DNA of 64,000 nucleotides from Nocardioides sp. Soil797 (GTDB lineage Bacteria; Actinomycetota; Actinomycetes; Propionibacteriales; Nocardioidaceae), in NCBI GenBank assembly GCA_001429555.1, contig LMSR01000017.1:186001-250000 (forward strand), in the 5' to 3' direction. Numbering within the stretch: position 1 is the stretch's first letter; each line of letters begins with the position of its first letter. A program made the position numbers and the translations under genes. The notes under the pieces are model-generated. The model worked only from the letters and a program-made list of their open reading frames with translations, was not told the DNA's origin and did not search any database. Positions 1-7,871 of this stretch are shown here, piece by piece.

Positions 1-897
1 CACCACGGTCCCAGCAACATCTCGCGGCTCGGTGACGTGCTCCAGACGGCCACCATGGAAGCGCCGGACGACTCCGCCACCCGGGACCAGATCGGCAACA
101 TCCTCGACGAGATCGTGCACTCCACGGCCACCGACGAGGAGGCTCGTGGACACGACAACCTGCACGTCACCGACGACAAGACGACGGACGTCGCGCACAG
201 TGACGTCGTGGATCCGGCCCTGCGCCAGGACCTCGGCCGCATCCTCGCCTATCACTCGGAGACCACGCACGACACCTTCGAGGGCGGGGACAACTCCGAT
301 GTCGGCCCCTACGGGACGAACTTCAACGAGGGTGAGCTGCGCACGTTGCTCGCCGATCTCGGAAAGGATCCGCAGGCCAACGAGGACATCCGTGTCGCGG
401 GCTACGAGGAAACCGTTCGGCAGCTCAAGACCGACCTGGGCGGCCACCAGCGCGACCCCGGCGACTCCGTCGAGACACACATGGACTCGCTCGGCAACAT
501 CATGGGGGCCGTGGACTACGGAGCCGCGAACTCGGAGATCACGGCATCCGAGGACTCCGACACGACCCACAACGAGGACGTCTCGAAGAAGGCGGACATC
601 GCTCGCGACCTCGTCGGAATGATCCCCACGGGCAAGAACCCCGTCGTCAGCTATGGCTTCGACACGGCGACGGGGTCTCTCATCGACGGCTGGGAGAAGC
701 AGAACCAGGTCGACCACTCCGGAGACCGTGACTACGATTCCCAAACCTATCTCGACAACCGGCGGTTGATGTCGGAGACACTGGCCGAGCAGACCCTGTT
801 GGAGATGGGCTACACCCCGGAGCAGGCCAGCGCCGCGGCCGCCACGGGTGGGAACTACTACACGGCGGGAGTGAGTCAGGCCCGTGGCCTCAAGTGA
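1..897 (+). CDS. C-terminal part of an unrecognised acidic protein (5' end outside window)
   Basis: The frame is open from the first base, so the GTG at 37 is probably internal and the gene starts upstream. The visible 299 residues are acidic and hydrophilic, with no signal peptide or membrane segment. They repeat a loose pattern in which a D-LG-IL or NIL core is followed by His/Asp-rich stretches. The C-terminal motifs LRTLLADLGKDP and RRLMSETLAEQ reappear in weaker form in the lipoprotein encoded next, so the two proteins look related. The architecture resembles the C-terminal half of large actinobacterial proteins of the DUF6571 type, but this is from memory and low confidence. Its stop overlaps the region before the next start, which suggests co-transcription. 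Confidence 0.7.
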   Translation, partial: HHGPSNISRLGDVLQTATMEAPDDSATRDQIGNILDEIVHSTATDEEARGHDNLHVTDDKTTDVAHSDVVDPALRQDLGRILAYHSETTHDTFEGGDNSDVGPYGTNFNEGELRTLLADLGKDPQANEDIRVAGYEETVRQLKTDLGGHQRDPGDSVETHMDSLGNIMGAVDYGAANSEITASEDSDTTHNEDVSKKADIARDLVGMIPTGKNPVVSYGFDTATGSLIDGWEKQNQVDHSGDRDYDSQTYLDNRRLMSETLAEQTLLEMGYTPEQASAAAATGGNYYTAGVSQARGLK

Positions 898-904
898 TCT
901 GCCC

Positions 905-1726
905 ATGGTGAGAGCTCTCGTGCTTGCCCTGACACTGGTTGGAGTGTGCCTGGTCGGCGCCTGTGACGGCGGCGAGAGCAGTGATGGTGAGGCGGGTCTC
1001 GACACGGACAAGGTGGCCCGGGTCCTCACTCGAGCGGCGGACGACCCGTCCCGGGCCAGGCGCCTGCTCTCCGGTCGGGCCGAGGGAGATCTGGCCACGG
1101 AAGCGCAAGACGCGGGAATTCCCACCGAGGACGTCGTCTCGTGGCTCCTCGAGGACCACGGATTCCCCGGCGAGACGAGTCAGGCGGTGGCCGACGTGCT
1201 GAAGATTGCCGCGCAGCCGGCCGCAGGGTCGCAGGACGAGGCCGTCACTGCCCAGGTGGTGGCGAGCCCGCAGGTCGATCCTGTCCTGAGACCCGCGGTC
1301 GCGGGCCTGTTGGTCGACCACGTCCCCGAGATGATGGCATCGGTGAGCACCGGCGAACCCTGGTCCCGGGTCGATCTGGCCCGCCTGCTGGCGGAGGTCG
1401 GCGGGGACCCCAAGACGCGCGTGACGCTCACGACAGCGATCACGGATCGTGCCGAGTCCCGGATCAGCTCCGGAGAGCTGGGCAAGGACGCAGCCACGGC
1501 GCAGGTGGTGCTGCCCACTGGATGGTTGGTCGGTGCCGTCGATGCCGGGGCCATGGACGGGCTCGATGACGGAGAGACGAGGAGCCTCGTCGACGACCGC
1601 CGACTCGAGCTCGAGACGCTTGCCGAGAACTCGGCGTTGGCGGCGGGGCAGTCGGACGTACAGGCTCGCGCGATGTCGGCCGAGATCAGTGGTGCCTACT
1701 CCGAGGGGCTGGGGGCAACGGGCTGA
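905..1726 (+). CDS. Predicted lipoprotein related to the upstream protein
   Basis: A 273-residue protein. I chose the ATG at 905 because it places a hydrophobic signal immediately at the N-terminus, ending in the lipobox LVGAC with the lipidated Cys at residue 20. An in-frame GTG at 884 would overlap the upstream gene. After an acidic linker the protein is mostly helical and Ala/Asp-rich. Two blocks echo the upstream protein: LARLLAEVGGDPK (compare LRTLLADLGKDP) and RRLELETLAEN (compare RRLMSETLAEQ). It may therefore be a membrane-anchored partner of the upstream product. No enzymatic motif is visible. The function is unknown, and the partner role is inference. Confidence 0.7.
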   Translation: MVRALVLALTLVGVCLVGACDGGESSDGEAGLDTDKVARVLTRAADDPSRARRLLSGRAEGDLATEAQDAGIPTEDVVSWLLEDHGFPGETSQAVADVLKIAAQPAAGSQDEAVTAQVVASPQVDPVLRPAVAGLLVDHVPEMMASVSTGEPWSRVDLARLLAEVGGDPKTRVTLTTAITDRAESRISSGELGKDAATAQVVLPTGWLVGAVDAGAMDGLDDGETRSLVDDRRLELETLAENSALAAGQSDVQARAMSAEISGAYSEGLGATG

Positions 1727-1757
1727 CATCGCGCGCCGCGGGCGGGCCCGCACGTGA

Positions 1758-1763
1758 CAGGAT
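1758..1763 (+). promoter_or_regulatory. -10-like box of the MOSC gene (leaderless pattern)
   Basis: CAGGAT lies 6 nt before the ATG at 1770 and there is no Shine-Dalgarno sequence. This is the same spacing as at many other genes in the window. Confidence 0.35.
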
Positions 1764-1769
1764 CACCCC

Positions 1770-2408
1770 ATGACAGCGTCGGTCCTCCAGATCTCCGTCG
1801 GTCAGCCTCGCGACGAGCTGTGGGCGGGCAACCTCAAACGCACCGCCATCGACAAGCGCGCGGTGACCGAACCGGTCGACGTACGCCGACTGGGCATCGC
1901 CGGCGACCAGGTCGCCGACACGGTCCATCACGGCGGCGCTGACATGGCGGTCTATGCGTTCGCCCGCGAGGACCTGGACCGTTGGGAGCGCGAGCTCGGT
2001 GGGCCGATCCGCAACGGAATGTTCGGGGAGAACCTCACCACGCAGGGCATCGACGTGAACGAGGCCCTCGTCGGGGAGCGGTGGCGCATCGGGGGAGTGC
2101 TCCTCGAGGTCGCCAAGGTGCGCATCCCCTGCTCGGTCTTCAAGAACTGGATGGGCCTGGGTGGCTTCGACGACACGGCCTGGGTGAAGCGGTTCGCCCT
2201 CGACGAGCGTCCCGGGTCCTATCTGCGGGTTCTCGAGGAGGGCCGGATGCGGGTCGGCGACCAGATCGTCGTCGAGCACCGGCCCGAGCACGGCATCACC
2301 GTCTCGCACATGTTCCGAGCCCTGACCACGCAGCGGGAACTGGCGCCGAGCCTGCTTGCCATCGACGGGCTGGCCGAGTCCGTGCGGGCCCGGATCACCT
2401 CTGGGTGA
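1770..2408 (+). CDS. MOSC domain-containing protein (YiiM-like)
   Basis: A 212-residue MOSC-domain protein of the YiiM type. MOSC proteins are sulfur-carrier domains related to the molybdenum-cofactor sulfurase C-terminus; YiiM relatives take part in molybdoenzyme-dependent reduction of N-hydroxylated compounds. Visible family features are the DTVHHGG segment near residues 51-57, GMFGENLTTQGI near 83-94, and the conserved cysteine in RIPCSVF near 116-122. The product should be cytosolic. It stands alone, with its own -10-like sequence and no neighbouring molybdopterin genes, so the substrate cannot be deduced from context. Confidence 0.88.
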   Translation: MTASVLQISVGQPRDELWAGNLKRTAIDKRAVTEPVDVRRLGIAGDQVADTVHHGGADMAVYAFAREDLDRWERELGGPIRNGMFGENLTTQGIDVNEALVGERWRIGGVLLEVAKVRIPCSVFKNWMGLGGFDDTAWVKRFALDERPGSYLRVLEEGRMRVGDQIVVEHRPEHGITVSHMFRALTTQRELAPSLLAIDGLAESVRARITSG

Positions 2409-2476
2409 TGGGGTTCGTGCCCCATTCTGGGTCTGCAGTCCGGGATCGCGTGCGAAGCCTTGCCCGCGTGATCTAG

Positions 2477-2493
2477 GTTACTCACAAGTCAAC
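2477..2493 (+). promoter_or_regulatory. Possible operator upstream of fadD
   Basis: GTTACTCACAAGTCAAC is an imperfect dyad (GTT..ACT / AGT..AAC) about 40 nt before the fadD start. It resembles the operators of TetR-type fatty-acid regulators, but no regulator gene is adjacent. Low confidence. Confidence 0.25.
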
Positions 2494-2534
2494 GAGGTGG
2501 GGCCGTCGCTGTGGGGCCCCGAACTAGGAGTGCC

Positions 2535-4355
2535 ATGCCGATCAATCACGACGCGTCTTTCCTCGAGAGCATGCCCAGGAACGTGGCGGTGCAGTTTCTC
2601 GAACGAGTGAAGAAGTCGTCAGGCAACGAGGCCTACCGCTTCCCGGTCGGTGACACCTGGGAGTCGGTCACGTGGGCCCAGGTCGGCGACCGGGTCAACA
2701 ACCTGGCTGCGGGCCTGATGTCGCTCGGGATCGAGCCCGAGCAGCGGGTCGGGATCGCGTCGTCGACCCGTTACGAGTGGATCCTGGCCGACCTCGCGGT
2801 GATGCTCTCGGGCGCCGCCACGACCACCGTCTACCAGTCCACCAACGCCGAGGACACGGCGTACATCCTCAGCGACTCCGAGTCGCGGATCGTCTTCGCC
2901 GAGGACGACAGTCAGATCGCCAAGCTGGTCGAGCACAGGGCGGAGCTGCCGCAGATCACCAAGGTGGTCACCTTCGACGGCAAGACCGACGGCGACTGGG
3001 TCATCGGGATGGACGACCTCGCCCAGCTCGGCGAGACCTACCTCGAGGGCAATCCGCAGGCCGTCGTCGAGCACGCCGAGGCCATCGAGCCCGACCAGCT
3101 CGCCACCCTGATCTACACCTCCGGAACCACGGGGCGACCCAAGGGCGTGCGTCTGCGCCACCGTGCGTGGGTCTACGAGGGCGAGGCGATTGCCTCGCAG
3201 GAGATCCTCGACGAGACCGACCTGCAGTTCCTGTGGCTGCCGATGGCGCACTCGTTCGGCAAGGTGCTGCTGTCCGTGCAGATGGCGTGTGGCTTCCCGA
3301 CCGCCGTCGACGGGCGGGTCGACAAGATCATCGACAACCTGGCCATCGTCAAGCCCACCTTCATGGGTGCCGCCCCACGCATCTTCGAGAAGGCCTACTC
3401 CCGCATCGTGACGATGCAGGCCGCCGAGGGTGGCGCCAAGGAGAAGCTCTTCAAGAAGGCCTTCGCGGTCGGCCTCCAGGTCGACGCTCTGAAGCGTGAG
3501 GGCAAGTCGGTCCCGCTCGGACTCAAGTTGCAGCACGGGTTCTTCGACAAGCTGGTCTTCAGCAAGGTGCGCGACCGCTTCGGCGGTCGGGTCCGGTTCT
3601 TCATCTCCGGCTCCGCCGCGCTCAACCGTGAGGTTGCGGAGTGGTTCCACGCGGCCGGCATCGTGGTGCTCGAGGGCTACGGCATGACCGAGAACGCTGC
3701 CGGTGCCACGGTCAACCACCCCGACCAGTACAAGTTCGGTGCCGTGGGGGTCCCGTTCCCCGGGAGCGAGGTGAAGATCGCCGAGGACGGCGAGGTCATG
3801 CTCCGCGGCCCGCACGTCATGGAGGGGTACCACAACCTCCCGGACGCCACTGCCGAGGCGCTGACCGAGGACGGCTGGTTGCACACGGGCGACATCGGTG
3901 AGCTGGACGGCGACGGCTTCCTGAAGATCACCGATCGCAAGAAGGACCTCTTCAAGACCTCGGGCGGCAAGTACATCGCCCCGTCAGCGATCGAGTCCCA
4001 GTTCAAGGCGATCTGTCCCTACGCCAGCCAGTTCCTGACGATCGGCAACGAGCGCAACTTCGTCTCCGCGCTGATCACCCTGGACCCCGACCAGATGACC
4101 GACTGGGCCGCTCAGAACGGCAAGGAGGGGGCGTCGTACGCCGAGATCGTCGCGTCTGCGGAGGTGCGTGACCTGGTCCAGGGCTACGTCGACGAGCTCA
4201 ACCAGCGGCTCAACCGTTGGGAGACGATCAAGAAGTTCGCGATCCTCGACCACGACCTCAGCGTCGAGTCCGGCGAGCTGACTCCGTCGATGAAGGTCAA
4301 GCGCAAGGTCGTGGAGCAGAACCAGCAGGACGTCATCGAGGCGTTCTACGGCTGA
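2535..4355 (+). CDS. fadD: Long-chain fatty acid-CoA ligase (AMP-forming)
   Basis: A 606-residue acyl-CoA synthetase that activates long-chain fatty acids to acyl-CoA through an acyl-adenylate. The ATG at 2535 is preceded by AGGAG 5 nt upstream, so the longer frame starting at 2511 is not used. The adenylate-forming signature YTSGTTGRPKG lies near residues 194-204, GYGMTEN near 380-386 and the hinge region TGDIGELDGDG near 451-461, with ITDRKKDLFK following. The C-terminal catalytic lysine probably lies in TPSMKVKRK. Length and order match eukaryote-type long-chain ligases common in actinobacteria. The gene is monocistronic, with a hairpin just after the stop. Confidence 0.95.
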   Translation: MPINHDASFLESMPRNVAVQFLERVKKSSGNEAYRFPVGDTWESVTWAQVGDRVNNLAAGLMSLGIEPEQRVGIASSTRYEWILADLAVMLSGAATTTVYQSTNAEDTAYILSDSESRIVFAEDDSQIAKLVEHRAELPQITKVVTFDGKTDGDWVIGMDDLAQLGETYLEGNPQAVVEHAEAIEPDQLATLIYTSGTTGRPKGVRLRHRAWVYEGEAIASQEILDETDLQFLWLPMAHSFGKVLLSVQMACGFPTAVDGRVDKIIDNLAIVKPTFMGAAPRIFEKAYSRIVTMQAAEGGAKEKLFKKAFAVGLQVDALKREGKSVPLGLKLQHGFFDKLVFSKVRDRFGGRVRFFISGSAALNREVAEWFHAAGIVVLEGYGMTENAAGATVNHPDQYKFGAVGVPFPGSEVKIAEDGEVMLRGPHVMEGYHNLPDATAEALTEDGWLHTGDIGELDGDGFLKITDRKKDLFKTSGGKYIAPSAIESQFKAICPYASQFLTIGNERNFVSALITLDPDQMTDWAAQNGKEGASYAEIVASAEVRDLVQGYVDELNQRLNRWETIKKFAILDHDLSVESGELTPSMKVKRKVVEQNQQDVIEAFYG

Positions 4356-4371
4356 TTCGCGCCAGGGGTGT

Positions 4372-4389
4372 CGGCGGAGAGATCCGCCG
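4372..4389 (+). terminator. Hairpin after fadD
   Basis: A perfect 7-bp stem CGGCGGA/TCCGCCG with a GAGA tetraloop begins 17 nt after the fadD stop. There is no U-tract, which is usual for GC-rich actinobacterial terminators. Confidence 0.5.
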
Positions 4390-4440
4390 GCGCTCTCGGC
4401 CGGTGCATCCGAGGGCGCGTCGCGGTGGGAGGATGTGCGG

Positions 4441-5760
4441 GTGCCCTCCGCCCTGCCTGCCGGTGACCCCGCCCCTGACGACGGACACCTGCCCGAGTCG
4501 GCGTTGGATGGCGCCTCGGCACGCCCCTTCGGGGTCTACGTGCACGTGCCGTTCTGCACGGTGCGTTGCGGCTACTGCGACTTCAACACCTACACCGCGA
4601 CTGAGCTCGGGGAAGGCGTCACCCGCGCGTCGTACGCCGAGTCGGCGATCGCGGAGATCCGCCAGGCCCGCAAGGTGCTCGGCGACGTCGACCGACGCGT
4701 CGACACGATCTTCTTCGGCGGCGGTACGCCGACCCTGCTGCCACCGGCTGACCTGAGCGCGATCGTGGCCGCGATCTCCGGTGAGTTCGGGCTGGCTGAC
4801 GACGTCGAGGTGACCACCGAGGCCAATCCCGACAGCGTCGCCCTGTGGGATCTCGAAGCATTGCGCGAGGGCGGCTTCAACAGACTCTCCTTCGGCATGC
4901 AGTCGGCCGTGCCGCACGTGCTCAGGACCCTCGACCGCACCCACGACCCGCTCCGGGTGCCCGCCGTCGTCGATTGGGCCCGCGAGGCCGGCTTCGACCA
5001 GGTCAGCCTCGACCTGATCTACGGCACGCCGGGGGAGTCACTGGCCGACTGGCAGACATCGATCGACGCCGCGCTCGCCTGCGCGCCCGACCACGTGTCG
5101 GCGTACTCGCTCATCGTCGAGGAGGGCACTGCCCTGGCCAGGCAGGTCCGACGCGGGGAGGTGGCGATGACCGACGATGACGACCTTGCCGACAAGTACG
5201 TCGCCGCCGACGAGGCCTTCGCCGCCGCCGGACTGGGTTGGTACGAGGTCTCCAACTGGTCGCGTGACGACGACTCGCGATGCCGGCACAACATGCTCTA
5301 CTGGCAGGGCGCCGACTGGTGGGGCGTGGGCCCCGGAGCGCACTCCCACGTCGGCGGCGTGCGGTGGTGGAACGTCAAGCACCCCGCGGCGTACGCCGAG
5401 CGCATCGGCCGCGGCGTCAGCCCTGCGCACGCACGCGAGAGCCTGGATGCCGAGACCCGTCGCCTCGAACGAGTGCTCCTGGAGATCCGGATCTGCGAGG
5501 GCCTGGACCTGACCCTCCTCGACGACGGCGGCGTGGCACAGCTGCCCGACCTGGTCGCGCGCGGCCTCGTGGAGCCCGCCCCGCTCCGGACCGAGGCGGA
5601 TGCGGGTTGCGCGGACGCCGGTCGGCTGAACGGTGGTCGGCTGAACGGTGGCCGGCTGAACGGTGGCCAGCTGAACGGTGGTCGGAGCGATGCCGGTCGG
5701 CTGGTGCTCACCCGCGACGGGCGCCTGCTCGCCGACGCCATCGTCCGCGATCTCCTCTGA
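4441..5760 (+). CDS. hemW: Radical SAM coproheme-related protein HemW
   Basis: A 439-residue HemW, the radical SAM haem chaperone formerly annotated as oxygen-independent coproporphyrinogen oxidase. The cluster motif CTVRCGYC lies at residues 39-46, FFGGGTPTLL follows, and the HemW C-terminal region carries HNMLYWQGADWWGVGPGAHS. I prefer the GTG at 4441 because GGGAGG lies 8 nt upstream; a GTG at 4435 is also in frame. Near residues 392-418 there is an unusual low-complexity insertion of tandem LNGGR units, encoded by a 15-bp DNA repeat, just before the C-terminal RLVLTRDGRLLADAIV segment. Position next to DUF3097 and hrcA is the usual actinobacterial order. Confidence 0.93.
   Translation: MPSALPAGDPAPDDGHLPESALDGASARPFGVYVHVPFCTVRCGYCDFNTYTATELGEGVTRASYAESAIAEIRQARKVLGDVDRRVDTIFFGGGTPTLLPPADLSAIVAAISGEFGLADDVEVTTEANPDSVALWDLEALREGGFNRLSFGMQSAVPHVLRTLDRTHDPLRVPAVVDWAREAGFDQVSLDLIYGTPGESLADWQTSIDAALACAPDHVSAYSLIVEEGTALARQVRRGEVAMTDDDDLADKYVAADEAFAAAGLGWYEVSNWSRDDDSRCRHNMLYWQGADWWGVGPGAHSHVGGVRWWNVKHPAAYAERIGRGVSPAHARESLDAETRRLERVLLEIRICEGLDLTLLDDGGVAQLPDLVARGLVEPAPLRTEADAGCADAGRLNGGRLNGGRLNGGQLNGGRSDAGRLVLTRDGRLLADAIVRDLL
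5621..5695 (+). repeat. 15-bp coding minisatellite in hemW
   Basis: Four consecutive 15-bp units of the form GYCRGCTGAACGGTG run from 5621 to 5680. A degenerate fifth unit occupies 5681-5695. The array is in frame and encodes repeated LNGG(R/Q). Confidence 0.9.
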
Positions 5761-5766
5761 GCGTCC

Positions 5767-5971
5767 AACCTGCAATTCTTGTTGCGCGAACGGGCAGTTC
5801 TTGATGCCCGAACCTGCAGTTCTTGATGCGGGAACTGGCTACCTTCCGGCGTACGACGGCCCGGAGTACGACGGCCCGGAGTACGACGGCCCGGAGTTGC
5901 CTGCCCGGACGTCAACAGTTGCCAGTTCGTCCAACAACGAACGCCAGTTCGCGCAACAAGAATTGCAAGTT
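5767..5971. repeat. Inverted repeat flanking an intergenic repeat cluster
   Basis: The 29-nt left arm (5767-5795) and right arm (5943-5971) are complementary at 27 of 29 positions. Each contains CTTGTTGCGCGAAC or its complement. Between them lie further partial units: two of GCAGTTCTTGATG at about 5795-5830, one GCCAGTTCGTCCAACAA at about 5931, and a separate 15-bp tandem array. No gene fits in 5761-5977. The same unit recurs after era. Confidence 0.8.
5852..5896. repeat. 15-bp tandem repeat, three perfect copies
   Basis: TACGACGGCCCGGAG is repeated three times without change inside the intergenic inverted repeat after hemW. Confidence 0.95.
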
Positions 5972-5977
5972 CGTGGG

Positions 5978-6844
5978 TCAGGGGGCGGTGACGAAGTCGA
6001 TGAGCTCCTCGACGCGGCCGAGCAGGGCCGGGTCGAGATCCTGGAACCCGCGAACGCCGCCGAGGATGTGCTGCCAGGCCCGGGCGATGTCGGCCTGGTT
6101 GCGGTGCGGCCAACCAAGTTGCTGGCACACGCCGTGCTTCCACTCGATGTTGCGCGGCACATCGGGCCAACGCTCGAAACCGAGACGCTCGGGCTTGACC
6201 GCGGCCCAGACGTCGATGAACGGGTGACCGACGATCAGCACGTGCTTGCCGATCGGTGACTTCGCGATCGACTGCGCGATCCGGCTCTCCTTCGAGCCGG
6301 GGACGAGGTGGTCGACGAGCACGCCGACGCGACGGTCGGGGCCGGGCTTGAAGTCACGCAGGTGATCCGACAGGTCGTCGACGCCGCCGAGGAACTCGAC
6401 GACGACGCCCTCGATGCGCAGGTCGTCACCCCACACCTTCTCGACGAGCTCGGCGTCGTGGCGTCCCTCGACGAAGATGCGGCTGGCCCGGGCGACCCGC
6501 GCCTTCGCGCCGTGTACGGCGACCGACCCCGAGGCGGTGCGCGTCGGCTTGGCGGGGGTCTTCAGTCGGGTCGGGCGGACCAGGATCACCGGCTTGCCCT
6601 CGAGCAGGAACCCGGGGCCGAGCGGGAAGGTGCGTCGCTTGTTGCGCCGGTCCTCCAGGGTGACGGTGTCGATGTCACGGTCGACGGCCACGATCTCGCC
6701 GCACCAGTCGGTGGTCACCTCCTCGATGACCAGGCCGTTGTCAGCCTCGACCTCGACGGCACGGCCGTTCTTCGGGGCGCGCCAGTCGGTGTCGAGGACG
6801 TCGGAGCCATAGCGATCGGTGGAGCGGTTCACAGGATGTGGCAC
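5978..6844 (-). CDS. DUF3097 family protein
   Basis: A 288-residue actinobacterial conserved protein recognised as DUF3097. The N-terminal third (RYGSDVLDTDW, then VEEVTTDWCGEIVAVDRDIDTVTLEDR) is a small beta domain. The middle holds IFVEGRHDAELVEKVWGDD and later VGVLVDHLVPGSKE, which resemble the glutamate and aspartate motifs of a Toprim fold (VEG..DA and a hydrophobic strand ending in D). That link is inference. Next comes HVLIVGHPFIDVWAAVKP, and the C-terminus is helical. The GTG start at 6844 is supported by a -10-like box 7 nt upstream. It converges with hemW across the repeat cluster. No biochemical role is established that I can name. Confidence 0.88.
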   Translation of the reverse strand: MPHPVNRSTDRYGSDVLDTDWRAPKNGRAVEVEADNGLVIEEVTTDWCGEIVAVDRDIDTVTLEDRRNKRRTFPLGPGFLLEGKPVILVRPTRLKTPAKPTRTASGSVAVHGAKARVARASRIFVEGRHDAELVEKVWGDDLRIEGVVVEFLGGVDDLSDHLRDFKPGPDRRVGVLVDHLVPGSKESRIAQSIAKSPIGKHVLIVGHPFIDVWAAVKPERLGFERWPDVPRNIEWKHGVCQQLGWPHRNQADIARAWQHILGGVRGFQDLDPALLGRVEELIDFVTAP

Positions 6845-6851
6845 CTGGTCA

Positions 6852-6857
6852 ACGCTA
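6852..6857 (-). promoter_or_regulatory. -10 box of the DUF3097 gene (leaderless pattern)
   Basis: TAGCGT on the minus strand, 7 nt before the GTG start, with no Shine-Dalgarno sequence. Confidence 0.5.
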
Positions 6858-6863
6858 GTCGGC

Positions 6864-7691
6864 TCAGATCAGCGGGAGCCGCTTCGACGCGCGGGGGAGT
6901 TGCTCGTAGGCGCGGGTCACCGCGTGCTCCAACAGCTCCTGTGGCCAGGGCCACTCGCCCTGCTCCAGCGCTTGGCTCACCGGGACGCCGCGCCCGGCGA
7001 GGTCGCGGACGGTCTCGGCCACGATGCCGATCAGGCCCCGCTGTTGGTGGACGAAGTCCAGGTCGACCACGGCGCCGTGCCCGGGCACCACGACGGTGTC
7101 GTCGGTGATCAACGAGATCGCCAGGTCGAGAGAGGTGGGCCACTCCATCGGCCAGCAGTCCTCGCCGTACGACGGGGGAGCCGACTCCTCGACCAGGTCA
7201 CCGGTGAGCAGCACGTCGACGTCGGGGACCCTGACGACGAGATCGCCGGCGGTGTGGCCGCGGCCAGGGTGGAGCAGCTCGACCTGTCGGTCGCCCAGGT
7301 CGATCACGCGCGCCGAGGAGAACGTGTCGGTCGGCACCACGACGGGGGAGGCGTCGACCTCGATCGCCCGCTCTCCGTCGTACGCCGGTCGGTCGTCGCG
7401 GAAGGCCGACAACGCCGCGGCGGTCTCCTCGTGGGCCAACACCGGCACGTCCGTGAAGACGGCGTTGCCCAGGACGTGGTCGAAGTGGGAGTGGGTGTTG
7501 ACCACCGCCACCACGGGGGCGGGGGTGACCTCACGAACCCGATCGAGGGTGCTGCGCATGGCGTCCACGGAGGCGTGGGTGTCGACGATGACCAGGCCGT
7601 CGTTCCCGCCGATCACCGTCACGTTGACGTCGAACCACTCGTGGCGGACCACCCAGACCCGATCGGCAACGGCAGTCAGGGAGTCGGGCAC
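6864..7691 (-). CDS. MBL-fold metallohydrolase
   Basis: A 275-residue metallo-beta-lactamase-fold protein. The dinuclear metal motif HSHFDH occupies residues 67-72. Further ligands are probably the His in GRGHTAGD, the Asp in LTGDLVEE and the His in VVPGHGAVV, in the expected order. There is no signal peptide, so it is cytosolic. The family includes glyoxalase II-like, lactonase-like and thiol-dependent hydrolases, and nothing in the sequence fixes the substrate. It starts at a GTG six bases after a TAGGGT box. DUF3097 follows 19 bp downstream with its own box, so the two may be separate transcripts. Confidence 0.9.
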   Translation of the reverse strand: MPDSLTAVADRVWVVRHEWFDVNVTVIGGNDGLVIVDTHASVDAMRSTLDRVREVTPAPVVAVVNTHSHFDHVLGNAVFTDVPVLAHEETAAALSAFRDDRPAYDGERAIEVDASPVVVPTDTFSSARVIDLGDRQVELLHPGRGHTAGDLVVRVPDVDVLLTGDLVEESAPPSYGEDCWPMEWPTSLDLAISLITDDTVVVPGHGAVVDLDFVHQQRGLIGIVAETVRDLAGRGVPVSQALEQGEWPWPQELLEHAVTRAYEQLPRASKRLPLI

Positions 7692-7697
7692 CCGGCC

Positions 7698-7703
7698 ACC
7701 CTA
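7698..7703 (-). promoter_or_regulatory. -10 box of the MBL hydrolase gene (leaderless pattern)
   Basis: TAGGGT on the minus strand, 6 nt before the GTG start at 7691. Confidence 0.5.
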
Positions 7704-7771
7704 GTCTGGTGGCGACGTGACGAGTCCCGCACCCAGCGTGTCTTCGGCTTCCGCGGACCGGGCGAGTAACA

Positions 7772-7798
7772 TTGGCACTCGACGTTTCGGAGTGCCAA
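7772..7798 (+). promoter_or_regulatory. CIRCE operator for HrcA
   Basis: TTGGCACTC, nine bases, then GAGTGCCAA form a perfect 9-9-9 inverted repeat. It matches the CIRCE consensus TTAGCACTC-N9-GAGTGCTAA except for one symmetrical change in each arm. A -10-like TAACAT at 7767-7772 abuts it, so HrcA bound here would block transcription start. This predicts autorepression of hrcA-dnaJ. Confidence 0.93.
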
Positions 7799-7871
7799 TG
7801 TGGGCTCCCGGGCGTCGACACTGCACGCAGAGCCCCGGATGATGCCCGGGCCCGAGGGAAAGGTGAGCCAC

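Noticed and set aside
2619..4006. Long minus-strand frames opposite fadD
   Set aside because: Compositional shadows of fadD without any family motif.
5852..5896. Attachment site or origin iterons
   Set aside because: Three perfect 15-bp repeats, but no integrase, replication gene or AT-rich region nearby.
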